Shown here one piece after another: positions 32,633-44,719 of a stretch of 64,000 nt of DNA. Position 1 is the first letter of the stretch. The number at the start of each line of letters is the position of its first letter. The notes below the pieces were generated by a model that was not told where the DNA came from, did not search any database, and saw only the letters and a program-made list of their open reading frames with translations. Made by a program: the position numbers and the translations under genes. Location of the stretch: NCBI GenBank assembly GCA_039707655.1, contig CM077668.1, positions 64,497,086 to 64,561,085 on the forward strand, given 5' to 3'. This DNA is from Elymus sibiricus (taxonomy: Eukaryota; Streptophyta; Magnoliopsida; Poales; Poaceae).

Positions 32633-33795
32633 ATGCCAGCCACCATGCACAACCAGGTCACGCCGCCGCCTCCCTCAATCCCCTCTGGCTCTGCTTCCGC
32701 CATGGCCCCTGCACCGGATGAAGGAGATGCCGGTGTCTCCGTACCAAACGATGTCATCTTCAACATCCTCTCGAGGTTGCCCATCAAGCTTGTTTGCCGG
32801 TTCTGGTGCGTGTCCAGAGGGTGGGACGCTCTCATCTGCGGCCCAGAGTTCCTCGCCCTGCACAAGTCCCGCTCTCAGCCGCTACTCATCACCAGCCACG
32901 ACCAGCATGTGCAGCTGGTCGACATGGGTGGAAACGTCGTAAGGGAGCTCAAGACAGATCGGTTTTCCCAGCATCTCCCGAGCAGCGACGGCCTTGTATT
33001 CACGATCAACGTCAGGTACGGCGATGCCAAATTGATGGACCTTGCCACCGGGAAGGTGGTGGTCTTCACCTGCCTCAAACCAGCCACGACAAGGTATACT
33101 ATCGACGGCTGCGGTCCCACCACCCTGTCGGGTGCGCACAAGGTGGTTTGCGTCGGATCTAAGACTTGTGAAATCCTCACTTTAGAAGATGGCGCAGGGT
33201 GGAGGATGACACAGTCACCCCCACTTCGTGTCAAGCAGTATTGCAGTCCTGTGGTGATTGATGGCGTTTTATATGCTCTGGCATCATTAAAACAATCAAC
33301 AAGACAAAACCCAGACACAGTTATCTGCTTTGACCTTGAGAGCGAGAAGTGGAACAAGGTGATCAAAAGCCCCCCGAAAGTGGAATTGGACCTGGGGTGG
33401 TTCGACCATATAGGCGAGCTCACTGGCATGTTATGCCTGGTTCAATCGGAGATGTTGAGCATTGATCATGAATACACCCACATATGGAGCCTGACCGATT
33501 CCAACAAGAGCATATGGGTTAGACTGTTTACTATGCCAATGGATACTTCATACAAATGTATTCCCATTCCTTTGAGGGTGATGCATGGTGGCAAGCTGTT
33601 GTACTACTGCTTACATAGTCAAGCAACAGCACTGATTCCCCGCAAAAAAAAAAAAAAGCAACAACACCAATACTGAAAGTCTTTGATCCCCTTGAAGGAA
33701 CATCCACGGATGCAGTGAAGTCTCTCGACCAGCGTGACGGTAGATTTCATATTTGTAACTTCGATTTGGGGGATTTTGTCTCTGCAAAGAAATAA
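32633..33795 (+). CDS. F-box protein with kelch-like/FBA C-terminal region, reading frame disturbed at a poly-A run
   Basis: The likely start is ATG 32633 or 32645. A Pro/Ser-rich leader is followed by the F-box (VPNDVIFNILSRLPIKLVCR then CVSRGW, residues about 35-65). An F-box-associated region follows (LLITSHDQHVQLVDMGG, VIDGVLYALASLKQS, CFDLESEKWNKV). F-box proteins pair SKP1 with substrates in SCF ubiquitin ligases. The frame as written runs to 33676. An A-run at 33644-33657 probably hides a 1- or 2-base indel, because the other frame continues naturally as PILKVFDPLEGTSTDAVKSL to TAA at 33793-33795. Either a recent frameshift or a sequencing slip at the run. No intron is evident. Confidence 0.8.
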
Positions 33796-35613
33796 TGGAA
33801 TTCACTAGAAGGATCATCTGTTGAGTGGTATTCAGAGGCGGAGGACGAAACAAAATTAAGGTGTGGCGAACTCTTAAGTCATTGTTTTTGATGCACACGC
33901 TTGCTCGACGGGGATGCATGCCCAGCCCACGGCCGTTGTCGCCCGTCCCGTCATCCGCCTCATCCTGACCAGCCGCCGCCGTGCTTTCTAGGATTGCTGC
34001 TGCGTGCGAGTGTAGTTTTTGTTTTGAGAACCACCCTCTCGGCAATTTATTTTAAGTGTTAGGCGGATTTGCATCCGACTGTACAATGTCAATTAAACAA
34101 GCAGTGATTACATCAAGAGACAAAGAGCAAACACCAATATTAAGCGCGTCCTAAGCGCATGCATGAACAGCTCCATTCGCTCCTCTCTTGACCCATTGAA
34201 GCTTGAATCCCTGAAAATTTTGGAGATAGATTTTTATCTCCTTAAAAATCTCGCTTCGTGCGTGTGTAGTTGGTTAGTGGCTTCGTGTGTCAACGCTATG
34301 GCTGGTTCGTGTGATCGGTTTGTTCGTGGGCTGCGTCTGCGTGGCCCAGTTATCAGCCTCTAGCTCTCATAGCGACCTTTCCCAGCGTTGGATGGCAGCG
34401 AGGATATCCAGCGATAGCAGTACATGCGTACATATAAAATTTTCATTCCATCCAATCAAGGTATGGCGGCCGCCATACCTTGCCCACTGGGGTCCTCCGC
34501 CAGTGGTGGTATTGAGTGCACATCTTTTGGCTCTAACTTAACTCTCGGTTGAAATTAATTTGAATATTGTCAGCCATTACCTTCTCCTAATACTAACAAA
34601 AGAGAACTCTTGAAACAATATCTACATCTCTAGATGACACGCCAAAACTCCTCTCTATCACTTAGTTTACCTTGTAAACTAGAGAGTGAGAAGGTAAAAG
34701 CATGCATGTAAAGAAGACATCAACTAGTAGTATTCTCTTGCAGTTCTGCGTACATTTTACTTGTGCAATGTTCAACCCCTCCGATTTAACCAGGGCCTGA
34801 AATCTGAAGTTGTGTTTCTCATCAATACGTGTGGTATTGTTGTTTGTTTAAGCACAGTGAGTTTGACTACGTGAAACATATCAGGCCGGATGTCTATGTT
34901 ATCATTGTATCACTGGTATTTCTTACTTCTCTCCCAAAGCAGAATCCGAAAGAAACCCCTAGTGACAAAACTTTTAGGACAATCTCAATCCATATCAGCT
35001 CACCAAGTAATTATGTCTTTCATTGAGATCGGATTGCTGGAGACAATGAAAAAATGAGTCAAAAATTCGAGGAGAAGCCACACAAGGTTTCCCTAGAACT
35101 CACAATCAATTTGTTTAATTTGCACACCACTTTGACATATCCGCCACAACACATGTATACTTCAAAAGGCAGACCACCATGGCAACAGCCAAATATCATA
35201 CAACAGGTTTAAAGCCACACTATTCAAAGTACACACAGCATATAGGAGTACTTATATATACTTTTGTCACTAGAGCGGGAACCGGCCAGCTAATTATAAC
35301 ACTAGAGGTCACAACAACAGATAACTATTCCAAGCACATGATGGCAATTTCACGACTTTTGTTAGCCGCCACCGCACCTCTCTTGGCACAGCATCACCAA
35401 TTTTCACTAACACACCTGCAAGGCAACTCTCTCTTCACAGTCCCATCAACGACGGAGCTTGGGGTTCTCATCGCTTGCACCAGTTCTACAAGTTGTATAA
35501 AGAAAATTCAGATATGTTATTATTTTTTCCTTATAATCAAGGAAAAAACGTGCTCTTTGTCACAGAGTACTAGATTCATGAGAACGACCAAGCTGTTAAC
35601 ATGCATCATATCC
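33796..35613. other. No supported gene
   Basis: Intergenic DNA with no open frame that resembles a known domain. Confidence 0.35.
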
Positions 35614-37763
35614 TACTTCATTACCTTCTCCATGAGTTCATCCGATATGCGAGTAAAGAACTCTATCTCATTTTCCCGAGCAGATTTTTCAGAGCCTCCT
35701 TGAGCAGAAGATGCATCATTACCAACAGAGAAAGCTTGCAGAGCGTGTTTCAGCTTCTGCGTATGTGTGTATGAATTTTTCATCCGCTGTGAATGTGAGT
35801 TGCATAGTGAAATAGCCCTTGCACTGTACGAAATCGCACACCATATGCGCAAGTTTCTGAGGCCGAGTTAAGGAAAATTTAAAAAGCCAATATCTACACA
35901 CACACGCATTATCTAAACTCACATTTTCCCTGTACTTATACCAAAACATGTATGTATAACAAAATAAAAGTGACACATCTAGGTACTTAAATCTTCAGCT
36001 TAGCTAACCAAAACGTACTGCCCTAAAACCCAATAAATACACTGACAGAAGGGATGCACAACAACACGAGGCAGACAATTGACATAGTCATTACCACAAG
36101 GAGGATACAGTTCAACCATTTGACGATGGTCAGGCTCAACCAAATTCTCCAGGATGGTTGAAGCTTTGAAGTAATAACCAGGCAAGCTGTCAAAGTCATC
36201 TACAAATCAAATATCGGGACGTGAGTATAAAAACTATCGAACAGTTAAATGCATGAGTAACTAACAAAATAGAGCCCACCTCTTTCCAGGGAAACATCAG
36301 CCAGAGCAAAAAGGATTTTAACTTTCTCCATAGTATTTTCTGGGCCCTTCTCAACTATTGCTTTTGCAAAACCGAAAATTTCCATGGCCAGATCCAAATT
36401 AGAATCGACTTTATCGCCTGCCAAGTTAAAGATATTACACTTTACAATCACCGATTTCATCCTCCTAATATTTTCCACTTATGTTTTGCCCTAATGAATG
36501 GCTTTACCAATATTCACCATGGGGTAAAAAAGCACATTGAGAAGGACCATCAATTATACTTCATTTGCACCTTGACGTTAGCTGTATCTTTTTGGACATG
36601 GTAACCAAGGCAAAGAATGGAGGAGGATTTTGGACGAAATTACCCCTGCTTAGTTCGGTGATTAGAGGCATAGGGGGGACAAATTAGTTATCTTTTCAAG
36701 ATTACTTGGACCACAGCATGACCAGAGCAGGCCTTCCAAAAATTAATAGGACGGGTCTTTTTAGAGGTGGAATCGGCAATTCAAAGAAAATAAATGAAAT
36801 ACAACTAACATCAAGGAAAGGAGGGAGTAAAATGATTCGACTTCTCATAAAAAGAAAATCACCAACATCAGAAAGCAGATGCTTAGAAATGCCTAAGTGT
36901 ACAACTTTAATAGCAAAAATAAAAGAAATGACCCAATTTAAATTGGTATAAAGTGATCATAAAAGTGCACTGCCCCATTTAAAGCAAGTAGTTATACTTG
37001 TGATGGAAATGGGATACTAATTATTGATAGGATTGCATAACTTCTGTAACACATAATCTCTAAGAAGAACCATCTATATGTATAAAAAGCTAGGTAGTCC
37101 ATATGCAAACTTATGGCAAAAACAGGGAAAACCATAGCCTCCTAGATCTATATATGTTTGATGTGGCATTTCAATTCCAAGCATACAAGAAAAGAAAATG
37201 ACAGAAATCTAGAAGGCAAACATGTGAAATTTGGCACCTGGCACAACTTCAGAATATGGTCAACCTTAAAACAAGTTTTTTATAAGCAATAAAATCATTT
37301 TTCTGCTTCCTGTGAGTCTGCGGCATCATCTAGTATCATTAAACATAAGACTGAATTGCACCTTAAGAACAATTAGCAAAACCACATAAATCGAATGGTC
37401 CCAAATAGACTTACTATGGGAATTCCAGCACTAAGTCCGCAAAACAGTCCAAGGACCACCATGAGACAAATTTCACAAATGCAGGAGTATATAAATAATC
37501 AGCAGTTTAATTACTAATGATACTCATACTTATATATAGAGGATAGTTATGCCACTCAATGTGTATATATAACTGTCTAGGGAAAGGGTTAATGATATAC
37601 CTTTTTCAGAATCGCCTTCCTCCAAAGATGATGCAGCTTTGTCATTATTGCTACTAGAGGTCTTTGAGTTGTCAGTATAATCTTTGTTGATTGTACTCTT
37701 AACAGACTTTTCACTTGATGCATCCTGAGTTTTACGTAGCAATGCGCATTCATACTTCAAATA
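35614..37763 (-). pseudogene. NASP-like (histone H3-H4 chaperone, TPR family) gene, 3' exons only
   Basis: Minus-strand exons are 37763-37601 (KYECALLRKTQ…, acidic and serine-rich), 36417-36280 (DSNLDLAMEIFGFAKAIVEK…VKILFALADVSLER), 36199-36109 (DDFDSLPGYYFKASTILENLVEPDHRQMVEL; exceeds one helix pair) and about 35861-35614 (ISYSARAISLCNSHSQRMK… to ISDELMEK). Order and content match plant NASP/SIM3-type proteins, which escort histones H3-H4. Splice borders are GT-AG. The N-terminal TPR exons are missing: the first exon begins exactly where a Helitron 3' end stops at 37764. In the last exon the expected YCAKAISLC-type block is altered (YSARAISLC). Confidence 0.65.
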
Positions 37764-37905
37764 CTAGTGGTTGGGGCGCCACCTGGTGGCGCCTCTTGAG
37801 GCGGGATTGTGCGCGCTAATCAAGCTATTGTATTTGTTAATGTGACAGAGGCAGGATTGTGCGCGCTAATCAAGCTGCTGTATTTGTTATTATGACTGTA
37901 TGACA
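37764..37905 (-). mobile_element. Helitron 3' terminus on the minus strand
   Basis: The minus strand reads GGCGCCACCAGGTGGCGCC (a 9-bp-stem hairpin), then CCAACCA, then CTAG followed by T. This is the Helitron 3' end layout. Behind it lie two tandem 51-bp copies of GGATTGTGCGCGCTAATCAA-type sequence (37798-37900). The body must extend to the right. I could not find its 5' TC end. Confidence 0.6.
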
Positions 37906-38611
37906 ATAGGCTTAGTTTAGCGAGAAGAAAGGCATCCCAGATGATACAGCAACAATTGGAGTACGTGTATACTTTCAATTGGCAAACATAATAAATCTAG
38001 TTTTAGCGTCGGAAACCTGGAAAGACAACATGAGTGCATTGACATGTAGGAGAAATAAACTCACATCTTAATACCAGTGCTACAAAACCATATGTCCATA
38101 TCATAATAAATGTGCACAAATGTATATTCATCTACAAATAGGTGACATGCAACAACAAATCATTGGACTGAGAGAAAGAGATGCAAGTCAACACAGCAAA
38201 TAAACAAGAGCCATGCTGTTGATGGCATAACAGGAACCTTCAATGTTTTAGAAAAGAATGGAGTGCATGATCATAAACACAATACTTATTGATCCATCAT
38301 AAGTTGATCTTCCTCAAGTGTCTCGTTGAGATTGGTCAACTTTCAATTATTCATCTTTTGGCAATGATCCCAGATGTCAGGGACCAAAGACTGAATGAAT
38401 GGTACAAGCAGACCAACGCAGCAGCTCTACTGAAGATAGAAGGCACAAATATGTGAGATACATAGGTGGTAGTGAGAATTACCTTGGACTGCTCGACAGA
38501 CGAAAGTGAGCAAACCAATCCGTAAAGCTGTCCTGGAAGCATTTGGTGACATGTTTGTTACCTCCTAGGAGGAATGATCCTAGAAAAAAAAACTCAGACC
38601 AGCTCAGACCA

Positions 38612-39738
38612 TGGCATAAAATCTTCCAGCTTTATTTGTCTAAACAAATGAGGAAAACGTTCATGAGCCTTGTATATAAAGGGGGGAAAATTATTAGACT
38701 GATTAACCAAGAAAAGTAGGTCATTTATTGGAGAGAGAAACTGGTTTCGCCGCTCGAAACTGTTTCCGAACTTGTTCCTTCTGTTCGATGGCTTCATCAT
38801 AAACTGAGCTATGTTGGACCACATCAAGCTCATCCAGATCCCAGGACATCTGGGGGAACTACATATTTGTTGCATCAAATATTTATGGTTTTCAGAATGT
38901 GATAATCCATGGATTCATCAGGAAGAACATAAATAGTACTTCAATGTATATATGGTGCATTACTACTATATAAGAATTAGGCTTGGATTCCCCTTATTCT
39001 TACCCTGCCTCAGCAATTTGGGATTAGGATAAAATCATGGGGTTTTCGGAAAATAAAACATAACAAGCATAGTAAGAAAGAAACCACAAGAATTCTAGCA
39101 CTTCCGATTGGCATGTCAACAATCAGATAGAACAAAACTTAAAAGTCCTCAATTTTTTTCCTCTACAAAATTAACCACAGAACACTTGTGTTTGCGTGTA
39201 TCTAAAACAACAATCATAACATTTATGCTAGCAGTGCATATTAGAAGATCAAAATGCGTTTTGCTATGTAACATTTCCATTGCATGTACATACCATGTTA
39301 AGCATCTGATCCTTGCCCGAAAGAGATCTAACATACGGCAATCATCCCGATTCCTAAAAACAAAACAAACAATAGGCCAGTGCATATTAGAAGATCACAA
39401 TGTGTTTCGCTATGTAACATTTCCTTTGCATGTACATACCATGTTGTGCATCTGATCCTTGCCTGGAAGAGATCTAACATACGGCGACCATCCCGATTCC
39501 TAAAACAAAACAAACAATAAGCCGGTATGTTTTCCCCCAAAATTCCTCTTTTCATTATATGATACATGGTGAAATATTTTGGAACAAATAAAAGCGGTGA
39601 GAAGGGGAATTAACCAAATAAGACCTAGATGTCGAGGCGCTGCTCCATCATGAGGAGCACAACTACCTTGGTCGTGTTTCCGGCAACAGCGTCATCAAGC
39701 AATAGGCGGACCTCTTCAGGAAGTTTATCTTTAGTAAG
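38612..39738 (-). pseudogene. SET-domain methyltransferase (SETD3/Rubisco-LSMT-like) gene fragment
   Basis: Minus-strand exons are 39738-39625 (LTKDKLPEEVRLLLDDAVAG … VLLMMEQRL), 39499-39440 (ESGWSPYVRSLPGKDQMHNM), 38849 to about 38730 (SWDLDELDVVQHSSVYDEAI then EQKEQVRKQF) and about 38672-38612 (HERFPHLFRQIKLEDFM). These blocks, in this order, are the early part of the SET domain of plant SETD3-like protein-lysine methyltransferases. The catalytic NH-x-Y part and the substrate-binding domain are absent. The exon ending near 39625 runs into an early stop. It sits within the DNA expected to belong to the Helitron ending at 37764, so it may be captured. Confidence 0.6.
39234..39520. repeat. Tandem duplication of about 143 bp containing a SET-gene exon
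   Basis: AGTGCATATTAGAAGATCA and the following 140 bp occur twice (about 39234-39376 and 39380-39520) with about 10% differences. Each copy includes the ESGWSPYVRSLPGKDQM exon and its splice borders. The left copy has a stop (ESG*LPYV). Confidence 0.85.
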
Positions 39739-39739
39739 C

Positions 39740-42700
39740 TGATGCATGTATATTACAAGAAGATAATTCAACAAACCATCAAAATTAGCAGGATACTGTA
39801 TCTTAGAGAAGAAAAAATGCTATCTGTACCAAATCTGTAGTACATAGACCTGACAAAGAAGATCGGACATAGGTAGTACTACCACCGTTAATGACGATGG
39901 CTGATGTTCTATGTACCAAATCTGCGGGCAGTACCCAAAACTACCACAGCTGGTTCCCCTCCCGTTGTGTTGAATAAGATTTTTCTCAGTTACTCTTGCA
40001 AGATAGATGAACTACCACAAGCTTGTGAGGAATTTTGACAAACTTTTCCTCTTAGAGTTAGCTACGAGATTGTCTGGTTAAATAGATGGTTCAAACTAAG
40101 GGGGAAATTAGAGAATATACATGGTCTAAGAGTCATCTATTAGCACAACCGTACAAGTGTATCGTCTATAATCTACATGAGAAATAGGATAGTGGTCATC
40201 TTCTTACTTTAGAACACACATCCAATTCTCCGATCAAACAAATATTACTCAAAGGTCAAGCGTGGTACAGTTGATGGATTTTCTCCCCCTTTCCTCTGCT
40301 GCCACAAAGCAAATGAAGTTGTGCAACAACGAATTAAGTTATGCAAGTATCAGGTATTGGTAAAAGGAAAAGTCACAGGGAGAAGAGAGAGTCAGGGAGA
40401 GGCTGCAGACCTAACACTGCGCCGAGCAGGCCAAACTCTGTGGGAGGGGACGATTTGTAGCTTCTGTCGCCCGCCGCCATCACCGCCACCCCCTGCATGA
40501 GCCTCCTCTGCCGCACCTCCCCTGCAGCCACCTGTGTGTGCCGTCTATCATGGCGGCGGCAGAGGCCATCGTTCTTCTCTTCAGCGCCACACACCAAGGC
40601 ATGAGGACGACGACACGGACTGCTGGACCATGGAGGATGACACGGAATGCAAGTTTAGAAAATGACGATGTGTTGTCTCCACTAGCTCAAATCTCACAAA
40701 TTTAGATGAGTATGTAAAAGATTGCAAAAGGGTTAACACAGCATGAAGTAACTATTATCAAACATCAGCTATATCTAGTTTCCCTGATTGCTAACCATGT
40801 ACATCAGGGCAGACTTTGAAAATAATGGACAAACACAAAATTAGGCAAGCCCAATTTACATCAACATGCAATGCACACGCAACAAATCTAGCTTGATAAA
40901 GGTATGCATCTAAAACCAACATTGTGTCAAGGGTATCACGGATAATACTTATATTATTATAAAAGTTATTTCGAGCGTGGAACTTATAAGATACAAACTT
41001 GCTTGCCTTCTGACTAGGCGCATTAGTAGACGATAGTATGCCGGAAATAACTACAGAAAGAAGGCCAGTGAGGAAATATAATTTGATTGGTAAATTAGGC
41101 GAACAAAAACAAATGGCAGGCCAAATACACGTTACTACATTTTCCTCATGTATATTTTCTTTTGAATAGCTCTATAGCCCTAGAGGTAGTGACATGCCTG
41201 AAAATGCCGAACATGACCATATAGTACTTCAATCTGATGTGGGCCCTGCATTTTTTAGCTGAGCTATATAACTAAGAACTTATTCCCAGTTTGTAAGTAA
41301 CCCGACTGAATTGCGTGAATATAACTAAAATTAGGTGGCAAATATTTCAATAACTCTGCACATGGATGCAATTCTTACCATCTACAACCAATTAGAAAAC
41401 AAGACATGAATGAAAAGTTGAAAACGATACATAAATTTTAGTATTTGATCTACGCAACTGTGTCGACAATAAAACCTCCAACCTTCACCTATGCCTTTTG
41501 CCAAGCAAGGAACAAATAAATACAATTAACCTGGAAAAAAGGATGGTCTTGAACTTATTTTAGAAACATTGGCATACCTAGCAATTTGTTTGAATACACA
41601 GACCATCATCATCAAGATTCATACACTCAATATACAATGATAGTAATAATTACCTGGGCAATGCATCACTACCAATACACACACTGGAAATCAGAACCAA
41701 AAGAATGTGATCTTCGGTTTCAGACTTCAAGTCACTGGAAATTGTACGGGCCAAAATCTGATCTTCAGAGAGCACAAGGAAAAAATAAATAAGAAAAAGG
41801 GTTATTCCTACAAATGCAATACATGTTGCAAAATAATGAAGATCATTTGAACAAAATACATATCTTACCCATCAGTTAGTGGATGAATTATGGGATCGTC
41901 AATAGGAAGGTAGACACCTTGATCTCCATCAATGCGTGTGACCGTCGACGCTGCTCCGTCTTGTCCGAACTCACTGCCTCCTCATGCACGTAACTGTTCC
42001 GCAGGTAAATAAAACCACCAGAACAAAGTTAGGGTATATTGAGACACCGGTCATTGTAAATATGCATTTGCAACATCAAACGAAGAAAAATGCAAAGCCA
42101 GAGTCCTATAAAAGTAAAGGGGGGCTTTGGTACAGACGCAAAAAAGAATGGATACATCTTATCTATGCCCAAGCATGACAAAATGTAAAACCTGACATCC
42201 TAAAGTTAGCTAAGTTGACCTCTCAGCAAGCATACCTGATTCGCTACATAGGCCCTTTTCAATGTAATACAGTGTGCTCCAACCAAAGATATTGTTCCCA
42301 CGCTCTATTTCTAACCAAAGGCTAAGGCGCTCGATATCATAAAACTGCATTACCCAAATATTTCAACAAATACCAGAAAAATCTTACAGTCACAAGATTG
42401 TTTTTACCTGCTGCAATAAAAAGAACGGCACGACAAAATTCATTATGCATAAAAAAAGAGTGAGCATAAGAAGATTTTTTTTTTCATGATTCCAAAACAA
42501 CCAGCATCAATCAAAGGAGAATTTGGACCTTTTATGTGAAGAAACTGATCACATGTCTTGTTATTCACCAACTTGATTTCCCAAGTTCCTCAGCTTGGAT
42601 CTCGTATGTGAACCACGATGTGAGCCCGCAAAACAATCAACAATGCAGTGCATAAGTAATATAGACAGAGAGAGATCATGAGTGGAGGGGGGAGAAGGAT

Positions 42701-44204
42701 TGGACGAAGAGGCCATACCAGACGTGTGCTTTCTCGGCTCCATGGAAACCATCGCCGTATGCAAGTCCGCTGGAGCCGCCAGGGAAGGAGGAGCATGGAT
42801 GTGGACTGGCCAGATCCGGTTGATGCTGCCATGGGGAAGCTCTCCATCGGCAAGAAACGACGGCTGCTCGAGGACCGCACGGCGGCACCTTCCCATCCAA
42901 CGCGTTCGCCAGCACTGCCGCCTGCTGCGGCTGCTGCTCCCCTCTCCCCGTCAACAATGACGAGGAGCCGTTCCGTGCGGCGTCGCCACCTGTGGCCGTA
43001 GCTGTCCCTCTACGCTGCAGGTGCAGATCGGCCGTCGCTGGCGAGCGCGCGGGACACGGCTGGGATGAGGGCGGGGCATGTCAACGGCGGTGGCGGCGAG
43101 CAACAGGGCGCATGGGAGGAGGCGGAGATGAGCGGCGCGGGATGGGGCGCTGGTGGAGAGGGCAATACGACGCAGGCTGTTGGAGAGGGCGCTGGTGGCA
43201 GCGGCGGCGGCTGTGGAGGAAGGCTCCGGTGAGTGGTGGCGGCGGTGAGGAAGAGGGAGAGGGAGAGGGATCGGGGAGGGGGCGGCGAACGAGAGAGGGC
43301 TCCCTGCGTTCTTCAGAGGAGGGGAGAGGCGGTCAAGGAGGAGGGGACGGCGGAGGCTCGAGCTTCGCTAGGAGAGAGGAGAAGTGGCGACGCAGGGATA
43401 CGGGAGAGCGATCCAGACGCGGAGGCGGCGGAGGTTTGCGTGCTAGAGAGGAAGAAGAGAGAGAAGGTGCTGTGAGGGAAGGGAAGAGGAGGAGGCGGCT
43501 GGACAGGGAGATGCATTCCCAGGGAAGGAAACGATGGCATGTTGATCCGCTGCGTTGTTTTCTCTTTTTCCTGCTTGCACTGTAGAAGATGACGTGGCAT
43601 AGCCCATCGGCCGCCCTTCCCGCGTAGCTTATTGTTGTGGATGCGCTAGCACACTCTAGAGCAAGTGGTCCGTAACACGCAATCCTGGGTGACATCAGAA
43701 ATGTATCATTGTTATGGTTATAACATAATAAGGCCATGAAATGTGATGTAATCTTAGGTAAAACAGCACATGAAGAATCATTCCGTCAACCATTTCGATG
43801 TGCCAACTATGCTATATTCACATCCCTTTACAACAACCGAGTACAGTGCTTGCACAGATTATGAGCTACGATTCTGAAGTAGTGGCATATAATAAACTGC
43901 ACAGCTATGAAGTATACTTGCAGTCAGCCAGTACAGGAGAGGCATATATATAGCAATAGGATTTCCCAAATAGGATAACATATATCCCTAGTTGCGGTCC
44001 ATTGCAGTACGAACATCCTAATAGATAAGATGGTAGGTTCTAACTCCCAAGTATTCTACAGAGTAATACTAGTCTATTTGCACTCACTAATCCCCCAAAC
44101 ATCAACAAACACCGTAGGGCGCATGCCAAACACAAGAAACGTAAACAGCACGCCTCACGACCACGTTGTCGTACGACATCTTTAAGCTTACTATACTAAG
44201 GTCA
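39740..44204. other. Exon-like pieces of unknown gene(s) on the minus strand, plus GC-rich leader
   Basis: Possible minus-strand exons with splice-like borders are 40497-40410 (MQGVAVMAAGDRSYKSSPPT), 42010-41880 (GQDGAASTVTRIDGDQGVYL then PIDDPIIHPL), 42335-42234 (IERLSLWLEIERGNNIFGWS) and 42960-42590 (alanine- and proline-rich). I cannot name a family for them. 43000-43600 is GC-rich and looks like a leader or promoter; open frames on both strands there are due to composition. Confidence 0.3.
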
Positions 44205-44219
44205 CACTACTGCAGGAAT

Positions 44220-44430
44220 GCCTAGCAGTGCCGGGCGCAAAAAGGCCAGCAGTGGCGGGCCAGGCTCCCAGGGGCGCCCGCCACCGACCTCCCACCACTG
44301 CTATAACCACATCAGTGGCGGGCGCGCGCCCGCCACTGGTAGAGCATGTGCAGTGGCGGGCGCACAACCCTGCCCGCCAGTGCTTAAAGTTAAAGCAGTG
44401 GCGGGCGTGTTTCAGCGCCCACCACTGAAA
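44220..44430. repeat. Left subterminal repeats of CACTA C
   Basis: Repeated CAGTGGCGGGC and GCCCGCCACTG units as inverted pairs. Confidence 0.85.
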
Positions 44431-44719
44431 GCTTTGTCATGCAAATAAAAAAATTTGCAGCCACGACAGCATTTTTGCTGCCATGGCTGCGTTTTTCATA
44501 CAACACATGTCAGAATACATTGATAAGAATAAGAGAGGACGAAATATTGCTGCATACCTTAACCACTAACTCTAATTGTTGTCAATCATGACTACAAATG
44601 CCCCAACAACTAAATATTTGTAGCTAGGTAGCAGCCAACACGTAGTAGGCAAAACACGATTGACGATACAACCATCCACCAGTTAATTAGTCCTGATAAT
44701 AACAAAGTACTAGGACCTA

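Noticed and set aside
42992..43738. Long Arg/Gly-rich open frames on both strands
   Set aside because: They overlap on opposite strands, lack domain signals and fit a GC/GA-rich leader.
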